Below are positions 57,566-64,000 of a stretch of 64,000 nt of DNA, piece by piece. The notes below the pieces were generated by a model, which did no database searches, was not told where the DNA came from, and saw only the letters and a program-made list of their open reading frames with translations. Position 1 is the stretch's first letter. Each line of letters starts with the position of its first letter. The DNA comes from [Actinomadura] parvosata subsp. kistnae (GTDB lineage: Bacteria > Actinomycetota > Actinomycetes > Streptosporangiales > Streptosporangiaceae). The position numbers were made by a program, and so were the translations under genes. The stretch is from the NCBI RefSeq assembly GCF_900323885.1, contig NZ_OOHJ01000006.1, positions 744,001 through 808,000 of the forward strand, written 5' to 3'.

Positions 57566-58463
57566 GGATGCTCACCTGCGTGACCTGCGATATTTCGTGA
57601 CCGTGGCGGAGGAGCTCAGCTTCACCCGGGCGGCCGAGCGGCTGTTCATCGCGCAGCCCACGCTCAGCAAGCAGATCCGCCAGCTCGAAGAGCTGATGCG
57701 GGTGCGGCTGTTCGACCGCGACCGGCGCACGGTCCGGCTCACCGCGCCGGGCGAGGCGCTGCTGCCCGCCGCCCGCGAGCTGCTCCAGCAGTGGGACGAA
57801 GCCCAGCGGGCCGTCGGCGACGCCGCGGCCGCCGCGTCCTCCCGGCTGACCGTCGGCATGTCCACCAGCGTCGGCCGCGGTCTCCTGGCCACGCTGCGGG
57901 AACGGTTCGCCGAGCGCCGGCCCGCCTGCGACCTGCGGCTGCGCCAGGTCAACTGGACCGACCCCACCGCGGGCCTGGCCGAGGGCGAGGTCGACGTGGC
58001 GTTCGTGTGGCTGCCGTTCCCCGGCCAGGAGGACTTCCACGTCCGGGTCGTGGCTCGGGAGCCGCGCTGGGTCGCCTTCCGCGACGACCACTGGCTGGCC
58101 TCGCGCGACGAGGTCGACTTCGCCGAGCTGCTGGACGAGAAGTTCCTCGCGCTGCCCGAGAGCGCCGGCGAGCTGCGCGACCACTGGCTCGCCACCGACG
58201 AACGCGGCGGGCGGGCCCCGCTGGCCTGCACGACCGTCTCGAACGCGGAGGAGACGTTCGCGGCGCTCGAGAGCGGCGACAACGTCGTCCTGCTCGCGGC
58301 CGGCAACGCCGAGATCTACCGGCGGCCGGGGATCATGGCCATCCCGGTGAAGGGGCTGTCCCCGACCGTGCTCGCCGTCGCGTGGCGACGCGGCGACCAC
58401 CGCAGCACCATCCGCGACCTGGTCGAGGCGGTGTCCGCGGAGCCGCACAGCCCTCCGTCCTGA
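57564..58463 (+). CDS. LysR family transcriptional regulator
   Basis: A 299-residue LysR protein. The N-terminal helix-turn-helix is RDLRYFVTVAEELSFTRAAE, RLFIAQPTLSKQIRQLEELM, RVRLFDRDRRTVRLTAPGEA. A periplasmic-binding-type effector domain follows (SRLTVGMSTSVGRGLLATLR, EGEVDVAFVWLPFPGQEDFH). LysR proteins usually activate a divergent gene in response to a small ligand; here that gene is the SDR at 56753 with its lipoprotein and Gfo/Idh neighbours. Confidence 0.93.
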   Translation: MDAHLRDLRYFVTVAEELSFTRAAERLFIAQPTLSKQIRQLEELMRVRLFDRDRRTVRLTAPGEALLPAARELLQQWDEAQRAVGDAAAAASSRLTVGMSTSVGRGLLATLRERFAERRPACDLRLRQVNWTDPTAGLAEGEVDVAFVWLPFPGQEDFHVRVVAREPRWVAFRDDHWLASRDEVDFAELLDEKFLALPESAGELRDHWLATDERGGRAPLACTTVSNAEETFAALESGDNVVLLAAGNAEIYRRPGIMAIPVKGLSPTVLAVAWRRGDHRSTIRDLVEAVSAEPHSPPS

Positions 58464-58708
58464 CCGTCGCCCGGCTGCCGGGGCTCTGGTGTGCGGCGCG
58501 ATGATCGGCACGCGAGACTTTGGCGTGCGAGAGGGGCGCGCGGCTTTGGCTTGCGCGACCTGACGATCGGTGCGCGAGAGGGGCTTGCGCCATGCGACGA
58601 TCGGCGCGCGGCGGCGGCGGGATCGGCGACGCGTGGCGGATGATCGGCCGGGCGGGGGCCGGAAGGATGACCGGCATGCATGACCGCGGCAGGAAGGACG
58701 TTCCCGAC
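58464..58708. other. intergenic region with short degenerate repeats
   Basis: About 245 bp without a supported gene. The string GATCGGYRCGCG recurs near 58504, 58565 and 58602, and GCGAGAGGGGC recurs near 58528 and 58575. This is an imperfect local repetition that gives apparent but meaningless frames. The promoter of the cupin gene must lie near its right end. Confidence 0.35.
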
Positions 58709-59095
58709 ATGACCGTCACGCCGATCGACCTCTTCGCCCACCCCCTCCACCTGCGCCAAGGCGGCGGGATCCACCCCGAGAAACGGGCCACGGACTGCGG
58801 CGAGGACGGCTGGCAGCTCACGGCCCTGCACGCCAGGACCGACGCCGACGTGCACGCCGACCACTGGGAGGTCCACCCGGAGGCCGACGAGGTCATCTCC
58901 TGCCTCATCGGGAAGATCCGCCTCTACCTGCGGGCGGAGCATTCCGGGCAGGAGGAGGAGATCAGGCTGATGGCCGGGACCGCCGCGATCGTCCCGCGCG
59001 GGCGCTGGCACCGCATCGAGCTGGACATCCCCAGCAACATCCTGGCCGTCACCCTGCCGCGCGGCAGCCGCCTGGAAAAGCGCGCCGGCGCCTAG
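58709..59095 (+). CDS. cupin-domain protein
   Basis: A 128-residue single cupin: VTPIDLFAHPLHLRQGGGIH, ALHARTDADVHADHWEVHPE, ADEVISCLIGKIRLYLRAEH, LMAGTAAIVPRGRWHRIELD. The metal-binding histidines and glutamate (DHWEVHPEADE) and the later histidine (RWHRIE) are in place. I chose the ATG at 58709 because a GGAAGG site lies about 12 bases upstream and family similarity begins there. Longer in-frame starts read through the repeats. Small cupins of this type often bind sugars or act as isomerases or dioxygenases; nothing here selects one. Confidence 0.8.
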   Translation: MTVTPIDLFAHPLHLRQGGGIHPEKRATDCGEDGWQLTALHARTDADVHADHWEVHPEADEVISCLIGKIRLYLRAEHSGQEEEIRLMAGTAAIVPRGRWHRIELDIPSNILAVTLPRGSRLEKRAGA

Positions 59096-59174
59096 ATCCG
59101 CGCGCGCCATCGTGGTCATGGGCACACGGAGGGTTACGTTGGGAAGGATCAGTAGTTCAAACGGGGGGAACGAC

Positions 59175-59348
59175 ATGACTCAGACCATGAGCGAGGGTGG
59201 AGCCACCGGCGAGGACCCGCAGAACATTGTCCGGGCGGTGACGGACTTCCTCCAGCAGGTGGCCCAGCGCCAGGAGGTGCCGCAGGACCTGCGCGAGCGC
59301 GCCGACCGGCTCAAGGCGTCCCTGGCCGGGGCCGCCGGCGGCCAGTAG
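59175..59348 (+). CDS. small hypothetical protein
   Basis: A 57-residue soluble protein (TQTMSEGGATGEDPQNIVRA, VTDFLQQVAQRQEVPQDLRE, RADRLKASLAGAAGGQ): one amphipathic helical hairpin with flexible ends. A GGGGGGAA ribosome site lies 5 bases before the ATG, and third-position GC is high. I do not know its function. A stop and a short gap separate it from the reductase remnant on the other strand. Confidence 0.6.
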   Translation: MTQTMSEGGATGEDPQNIVRAVTDFLQQVAQRQEVPQDLRERADRLKASLAGAAGGQ

Positions 59349-59398
59349 CCGTACGTGAGGGTGGCCGTCCTTTCTCCGGCGGCCACCCCCGAGCTCGT

Positions 59399-59470
59399 CA
59401 CGGCTTGATGCGGACCTTGAGGCTCTTGCGCTGCTCCATGGCCTCGTAGCCGTCCGGGACGCCGTCGGGT
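59399..59470 (-). pseudogene. C-terminal remnant of a zinc-dependent alcohol dehydrogenase
   Basis: The minus strand ends with VPDGYEAMEQRKSLKVRIKP and a TGA, the usual last 20 residues of zinc-dependent alcohol dehydrogenases (DGYEAMEQRKSLKVRIKP). Nothing of the rest of the gene is present upstream. The stretch from 59470 to 59655 shows no further feature. Confidence 0.5.
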
Positions 59471-59655
59471 CGCACGCATCAGGAAAGTTCTCCCCGTTGG
59501 CTGTCTTGGGTGGTCGCGCGGTGATGCGGACCGACGTCACGCTCACCGCGCCGACACCAGGGAAGCCGCCCTGCCCCGTGCGAGGCAGAGCGCGTTCGTC
59601 GGGGGTCAAGCTCAACCCCTTACCAACGCGTCGAGAGCCCGGCGCAGCGGGACGG

Positions 59656-60776
59656 TCAGCCGCAGGCGCTGCAGATCTGGCCGATGGGGCCGCAGATCTC
59701 CGCGCACCAGCAGCAGAAGCAGCGGTGATCCCACTCCTCCTGCTTCCACTTGCTCCACCTCGGCCGCCACAGACCGCACGTGAGCAAGGTGCCGGTGCAG
59801 CCCGCCGTCTTGCGGGCCCAGCCCGGCTTCTCGTACGAGGCGCGAAAGGTCCGTTCGACGGCGCGGCGCGCTTCCGTGCCGAGCAGCACGTCCACCACGT
59901 GCCGCTCCTCGAACTCCACCTCGGCCAGCGCGAGCGTGATCCCGTGCGCGGCGTCCTCACACAGCCGCCGCGCCTCGGCGGGGGAGGTGCCGGTGGCGGT
60001 CAGCGGGTTGAACGCGCCGCGCCGCTCGTCCTCGGCCCGGTCCTCGCAGGCGTCCAGCAGGTACGCCAGCCGCCCGAAGAACCGGCCCGCCTCCCCGAGC
60101 GCCCCGGCATTGCCGGGCCGCCCGGCCAGCACCGCCGTGTAAGCGAAGGCCGCGGCGACGGCGTCCTCAGTCGGCGCGGACAACTCCAGCACCCTCCCGG
60201 CCCCCGCCTGGCCCTCTTCCAGCACCATCCCAGGATCCGCCTGGCGCTCCGGCGCTCTTTCACGCTCCAGAGCTCGTCCCGCCCCTACCTGGCGCTCCAG
60301 CACGAGTTGCCGTCCCACGGCCACCGTGAGCGGGGCGGGATCGAAGCCGACCGCCTCCGCCATGCGCACCCCCGCCGCCTCCCACCGCCTGGCCAGCGCG
60401 CCTTTCGCCCGCTCGCCGCCCAGCCGGCCGCCTCCCCACGAGGCGTCGCCGTCGGCCAGGTCGTCGCGCAGCCGTCCGGCGGCCAGCACCAGCGAGACGG
60501 CGGCCGCCAGCCGCGCCCGCGCCCGCGCGCGTCCAGGACCTCGGCCGTCCGGAACCCCCGCAACGCGCACGGCCCCGCCTTCCTGCGCGGCGCCGACGAG
60601 GGCAGTTGCGCCTCGGTCAGTACGGAGACGAGCAACGTGTCGTAGTTGGTCGCCAGCCGCGCCCCGTGCCCCTGCCCGTCGCGGAGCGTCAGGCAGAGCC
60701 CGCACAGATGCGCCACCCATGCCTCCCGCACCGCCGCGCAACCATGGTGAGCACAGGGGCGGATGATTCCGAACAT
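59656..60776 (-). pseudogene. DUF5685 family protein, one-base frameshift
   Basis: The first frame gives MFGIIRPCAHHGCAAVREAW and HLCGLCLTLRDGQGHGARLA TNYD, the DUF5685 opening with conserved cysteines and histidines. After a GC repeat at about 60512-60532 the protein continues one frame over as ARLAAAVSLVLAAGRLRDDL, AYTAVLAGRPGNAGALGEAG and LAYLLDACEDRAEDERRGAF. It ends in a Cys-rich tail (CFCCWCAEICGPIGQICSAC). A GluArg-rich insert (QVGAGRALERERAPERQADP) interrupts the middle. One added base gives about 373 residues. Function is unknown; the cysteines suggest metal binding. The break may again be a sequencing fault. Confidence 0.75.
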
Positions 60777-60863
60777 ATGACCTTCTTCTTCGCGCGTTTC
60801 GTCCGCCGATCATACGGACTCGCGCCCCACCCACGGCCAGTGCCGTCCCCGCTGGGGAACCGC

Positions 60864-61034
60864 TCAGCTCGCTTTCGGGCCCTGGTCGGGACCGGGAGGA
60901 TCGGTGATGACGATGGCATGGGAACCGGCCGGGCCATCGGCGACAACGGTGCTGCCCGTGGCGGCCAGAGCCGCGGTCGCGCCGAACCCGACGGCGACCA
61001 TGAGCGCCGCGGCACGACTCCGACAGCTGCGCAT
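60864..61034 (-). CDS. small secreted peptide
   Basis: A 56-residue protein with a signal peptide (RSCRSRAAALMVAVGFGATA, then ALAATGS) and a short mature part (TVVADGPAGSHAIVITDPPG). The ATG at 61034 is preceded by AAGAGGAGCG, a strong ribosome site at good spacing. No cysteines are present in the mature region and no family is recognised. It is divergent from the methyltransferase at 61145. Confidence 0.55.
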   Translation of the reverse strand: MRSCRSRAAALMVAVGFGATAALAATGSTVVADGPAGSHAIVITDPPGPDQGPKAS

Positions 61035-61144
61035 GGGATCGCTCCTCTTCAGGTGTGGGTTTCGCCTTCCAGAGGAGGGGCGTGCCACCTCGTTCCACCC
61101 GGTTCCATCCGCGACGCGCGGCACCACGGACTACCCTGGGCACG

Positions 61145-61789
61145 ATGATCACCGATGGATGGCTGGCGGACACCCGCACGTCGTACGACACCGTCGCCGC
61201 GAGCTACGCCGACCACACCCGCGACCTGCTCACCCGCACCCCCTACGAACGCGCCTTCCTCGCGCTGTTCGCCGACCAGGTGCACGCCGCCGGCGGCGGC
61301 CCCGTCGCCGACGTCGGCTGCGGGACCGGCCGCATCACCGCCCACCTGAGCGGCCTGGGCGCCGACGCGTTCGGCATCGACCTGTCACCCGCCATGATCG
61401 AGGTGGCCCGCCGCGAGCACCCCGGCCTGCGCTTCGAGACCGGCACCATGACCGACCTCCACCTCGCCGACGCCTCCCTGGCCGGCCTGGTCGCGTGGTA
61501 CTCGCTGATCCACGTCCCCGACGGCGACCTTCCCGCCGTCCTCACCCACTTCCACCGCACGTTGCGGCCGGGCGGCCCGCTGCTGCTCGCCTTCCACGCC
61601 GGCGACGGCACCCGGCTGATCACCCAGGGGTACGGCGGCCACCCCATGAAGGTCCACGTCCACTTCCGCCGCCCCGAACACCTGGCCGCCCGCCTCGACG
61701 AGGCCGGCTTCACCGTCGAGGCCCAACTCACCCTCACCTCGGCAGAGAGCAAGCTCGGCGCGGTCCTCATGGCCCACCGCCGCCCCTGA
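61145..61789 (+). CDS. class I SAM-dependent methyltransferase
   Basis: A 214-residue methyltransferase: TSYDTVAASYADHTRDLLTR, GPVADVGCGTGRITAHLSGL (SAM-binding DVGCGTG), DAFGIDLSPAMIEVARREHP, ASLAGLVAWYSLIHVPDGDL and a C-terminal strand pair. It matches the ubiquitous small-molecule methyltransferase type 11/25 group. The ATG at 61145 starts the conserved first helix. Substrate unknown; it is divergent from the small secreted peptide gene. Confidence 0.9.
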   Translation: MITDGWLADTRTSYDTVAASYADHTRDLLTRTPYERAFLALFADQVHAAGGGPVADVGCGTGRITAHLSGLGADAFGIDLSPAMIEVARREHPGLRFETGTMTDLHLADASLAGLVAWYSLIHVPDGDLPAVLTHFHRTLRPGGPLLLAFHAGDGTRLITQGYGGHPMKVHVHFRRPEHLAARLDEAGFTVEAQLTLTSAESKLGAVLMAHRRP

Positions 61790-62013
61790 GCCCGGCCGGC
61801 CCTCTGCAACGTCGTCCCCGCGATCGCGACCGGGGGGTGCCGGCCCTTCTTGCCTTTGCGATGTCGCACCGGCTGAGCTAGGTCCCGTGATCGGTGCACA
61901 CCCGGATGCCCCGTCCCAACGAGGACGCATGCGTACGCCGAGACCCGTTCCGACACGCCGGGCCGCCGGGCCGAGAGGCGGGACGTGGCAGCAGACGAGG
62001 AGACGGGTCGCCC

Positions 62014-62439
62014 TCAGTCGTAAGGGACGGGACGGTTCTCGCGGGCCCAGAGCCGCTCCGCCTCGCTGCCCGTGGGCGGCGGCGCCAGCCCGTCGATCAT
62101 CCACAGGTCCCGAGGCGTCTCGTCCACGTGGAACTCGCAGTGCAGCCCGCGTTCCTGCGTGTGCCGGGCCAGCAGGCGGCCGAGCGCCTGGTTCATGCGC
62201 TCGCGCAGGCCGGGGTCGTCGGTGTGGCGGGCGATGTGCTCGATCACGACCCGCACCGTGTCACTGGACGGCCGGCCGCCGACCAGGAACGACGCCGGCG
62301 CGACCTCGTGGAAGAGCACGACGACGTAGAAGCCCGGCAGCCCGAACCGGGTGTAGAAGTCCGTGACGTCCTGCGCGAACGACTGCTTCTGCTCCTCGGT
62401 GAAGACTCCGGCGGGATGGTGGACGTGCCACAGCGGCAT
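62014..62439 (-). CDS. tautomerase-superfamily protein (oxalocrotonate-tautomerase-like)
   Basis: A 141-residue protein beginning MPLWHVHHPAGVFTEEQKQS, with the N-terminal proline used as catalytic base in the tautomerase superfamily. It continues FAQDVTDFYTRFGLPGFYVV, VLFHEVAPASFLVGGRPSSD, TVRVVIEHIARHTDDPGLRE. This is the long fungal/actinobacterial putative oxalocrotonate tautomerase type. It is 31 bp downstream of the SDR gene on the same strand and probably part of the TetR-regulated SDR operon. Confidence 0.85.
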   Translation of the reverse strand: MPLWHVHHPAGVFTEEQKQSFAQDVTDFYTRFGLPGFYVVVLFHEVAPASFLVGGRPSSDTVRVVIEHIARHTDDPGLRERMNQALGRLLARHTQERGLHCEFHVDETPRDLWMIDGLAPPPTGSEAERLWARENRPVPYD

Positions 62440-62470
62440 GTGCTCGCTCCTTCGGTGAAGTGCCGGGCGG

Positions 62471-63166
62471 TCAGATGGACACGGTGAGACCCTCGACCGG
62501 GCCCGACAGCGCCGCCTTCATCCGCCTGCTGACCTCGTCGACCAGAACCTCGGCGGCCCCGTTCTCGACGCCGTCCAGCACCGCCGCGGCGACCTCGGCG
62601 GGCGAGATCTTCTGGGCGGGGATGTCGGCGACCATGTCGGTGTCGGCGAAGCCGAGGTGCACGCCGACGACCTGGGTGCCCTGCGGCGCGAGCTCGACGC
62701 GCAGGGAGTTGGTGATCGACCACAGGGCGGCCTTCGAGGCGCCGTAGGCTCCGGTGCCCGCGGCCCAGGACAGCACGGAGTGCATGTCGACCAGCGCGCC
62801 GCCGCCGTTCGCCGCCAGGATCGGGGCGAAGGCGCGGGCCACGCGCAGGGGGCCGAACACGTTGGTGTCGAACGTCGCGAGCACGTCGGCCGGGTCCGCC
62901 TTCAGCAGCGGCGACGGGAACAGCACGCCCGCGTTGTTCACCACGATGTTCACGTCGCGGGCCTGGCCGGCGAGGGCCTCGATCGCCTCCGGGTCGGTGA
63001 CGTCGAGGCTGATGGGCAGGACGCGGGGGTCGTCGGCGGGCACGGGCTTGCGGGCCGTCACGTACACCTTCGCCGCTCCGCGTTCGAGGAGCGCTTCGGC
63101 GATCGCCTTGCCGAGGCCGCGCTGGCCGCCCGTCACGAGCGCCACGGCATGCTTGATCGTGACCAT
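62471..63166 (-). CDS. short-chain dehydrogenase/reductase
   Basis: A 231-residue classical SDR: AVALVTGGQRGLGKAIAEAL, VNIVVNNAGVLFPSPLLKAD (NNAG), ALVDMHSVLSWAAGTGAYGA and SKAALWSITNSLRVELAPQG (S, Y and K of the active site), VVGVHLGFADTDMV. It resembles SDRs that are induced by their substrates beside TetR genes. It starts 67 bp from the divergent TetR gene, across an ATGA-N6-TCAT palindrome, and is followed by the tautomerase. Confidence 0.93.
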   Translation of the reverse strand: MVTIKHAVALVTGGQRGLGKAIAEALLERGAAKVYVTARKPVPADDPRVLPISLDVTDPEAIEALAGQARDVNIVVNNAGVLFPSPLLKADPADVLATFDTNVFGPLRVARAFAPILAANGGGALVDMHSVLSWAAGTGAYGASKAALWSITNSLRVELAPQGTQVVGVHLGFADTDMVADIPAQKISPAEVAAAVLDGVENGAAEVLVDEVSRRMKAALSGPVEGLTVSI

Positions 63167-63190
63167 GATGGTCTCCTTCGGCTAAAATAA

Positions 63191-63204
63191 ATGACGAGCA
63201 TCAT
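63191..63204. promoter_or_regulatory. TetR/SDR intergenic operator
   Basis: ATGACGAGCATCAT has inverted ATGA/TCAT ends around a six-base centre in the AT-rich 67-bp gap between the divergent SDR and TetR genes. It is the likely binding site of the TetR protein. Confidence 0.55.
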
Positions 63205-63233
63205 CTATACCCCACGAAGGAAGTGCCGACAAC

Positions 63234-63824
63234 ATGCCGAGAGCATCCCGGGCCGACGCCGAGCGTCATCGCGAGCAGGTGATCGAGGCCGCGGCGAAGC
63301 TGGTGCGCGCACACGGCGCCGGCAACGTGAGCGTCCCGCAGGCGATGGCCGCGGCGGGGCTGACCCACGGCGGCTTCTACCGCCACTTCGCCTCCAAGGA
63401 CGACCTGATCGCGCAGGCGTGCTCGGCCGCGTTCGCCGAACGCGTCAAGGCCCTGGACGACCTCACCGAGACCGACGCCCCCGAAGCCTCCCCCCGGGCC
63501 ACCTTCCTCAACGGCTACCTGTCCACGCTGCACCGCGACAACGCCGCCCTCGGCTGTCCCGGCGCGGCCCTGGCCGTGGACGCCGCCCGCACCGAGCCCG
63601 GCACCCCGCTCCGCCAGGCCTTCACCGACGGCCTGCGGGAGCTGATCGCGTCGATGCGCCAGCTCGACTCGGACGGCACGGACGAGGAAACGGTGATCGT
63701 CGAGCTGTCCACCATGGTGGGAGCGCTGATGTTGTCACGCGCCTGCGCCGGCGACCCCCTGTCGGACGAGATCCTCACCGTGGTCCGCCGCCACCTCCTG
63801 GGTGAGGAAGCCGATCCCGCCTGA
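63234..63824 (+). CDS. TetR family regulator
   Basis: A 196-residue regulator: DAERHREQVIEAAAKLVRAH, GAGNVSVPQAMAAAGLTHGG, FYRHFASKDDLIAQACSAAF (helix-turn-helix with the THGGFYRHF signature). RDNAALGCPGAALAVDAART in the ligand domain contains the GCP motif typical of this subgroup, whose cysteine can respond to oxidants or electrophiles. It is divergent from the SDR-tautomerase operon and likely represses it. Confidence 0.93.
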   Translation: MPRASRADAERHREQVIEAAAKLVRAHGAGNVSVPQAMAAAGLTHGGFYRHFASKDDLIAQACSAAFAERVKALDDLTETDAPEASPRATFLNGYLSTLHRDNAALGCPGAALAVDAARTEPGTPLRQAFTDGLRELIASMRQLDSDGTDEETVIVELSTMVGALMLSRACAGDPLSDEILTVVRRHLLGEEADPA

Positions 63825-64000
63825 CCGCCCGCCCATCTCACCCACCTCGACCAGTCCGACCAGCACATCCGGCCCGGCCATGCCGCCCACCGCACCCGAC
63901 CCGGTCAGGCCGCCCCCCGCGCCCAGCTCGGTCAGGCTTGAGCAGCCTATCGATTACTCAGGGTGAAGGTTTCTGCGCGGGAAGGGGCTGCCGCAGGTCC
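63825..64000. other. window end, no feature recognised
   Basis: About 175 bp after the TetR stop. Short imperfect repeats (CCCGACCCGGTCAGGC, CCAGCTCGGTCAGGC) occur near 63895-63940, but no gene is supported and the window ends in non-coding-looking sequence. Confidence 0.3.

Noticed and set aside
1..64000. tRNA, rRNA and riboswitch genes
   Set aside because: No cloverleaf with a GTTCRA-type arm and CCA end, no rRNA core sequence and no known riboswitch core was recognised by eye; a covariance-model scan would settle this.

Overview
The window reads as chromosomal DNA of a high-GC filamentous actinobacterium. Codon third positions are almost always G or C, and many starts are GTG or TTG behind purine-rich ribosome sites. 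The family mix points the same way: SARP/BTAD regulators, WYL repressors, dozens of small TetR/MarR/PadR-plus-enzyme modules, DUF5685, and serine recombinases with an N-terminal zinc finger. Streptosporangiales (Nonomuraea-like) is my best guess, from family resemblance only. No rRNA, tRNA, CRISPR array or replication origin was recognised.

Left part, 1-5.4 kb: the tail of an ABC permease, a small secreted acidic protein, a CopG/MazF-like toxin-antitoxin pair with a 25-bp operator, a lipoprotein, two small membrane proteins, and a TetR/cupin/DUF4267 operon. From 5.6 to 18.2 kb lies a gene graveyard: remnants of a polyprenyl synthase, a tyrosine recombinase, a zinc-type reductase, a Tn3-family transposase, NhaA and a resolvase. 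Intact islands sit inside it: a metallo-hydrolase, an AraC/hydrolase pair, a zinc-finger coiled-coil protein with an AT-rich palindromic promoter, a DHFR-like reductase, a STAS protein, and a divergent XRE-TM-SH3 / secreted SH3 pair. A short repeat family marks 14.2 and 18.1 kb.

From 18.3 to 63.8 kb the layout is modular: a regulator, usually beside a readable palindromic operator, next to one to four enzymes. These include PadR-NmrA-hemerythrin, TetR-ComB with a divergent P450, TetR with a divergent FAD monooxygenase, TetR opposite a LuxR/SnoaL/hydrolase/NmrA run, TetR-P450, TetR-(SDR::hydrolase fusion), MarR-MFS, LysR-SDR-(MBL::SnoaL lipoprotein)-Gfo/Idh, and TetR-SDR-tautomerase. Two of the TetR genes share the same 11-bp operator core. 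A SARP-NB-ARC-TPR regulator of about 1050 residues lies at 44-47 kb.

The most notable locus is 28.1-32.9 kb. Two translationally coupled genes encode an RNA ligase::P-loop kinase and a four-module protein (DUF504/MJ1316, EEP phosphatase, 2H phosphoesterase, poly(A)-polymerase-like nucleotidyltransferase). Together they look like a self-contained RNA end-healing, sealing and tailing system.

A caution for all users: at least six otherwise convincing genes are broken by single-base shifts, nearly all in runs of G or C. One monooxygenase carries three. This looks more like undercalled homopolymers in the assembly than real decay, and should be checked against raw reads before calling these pseudogenes.
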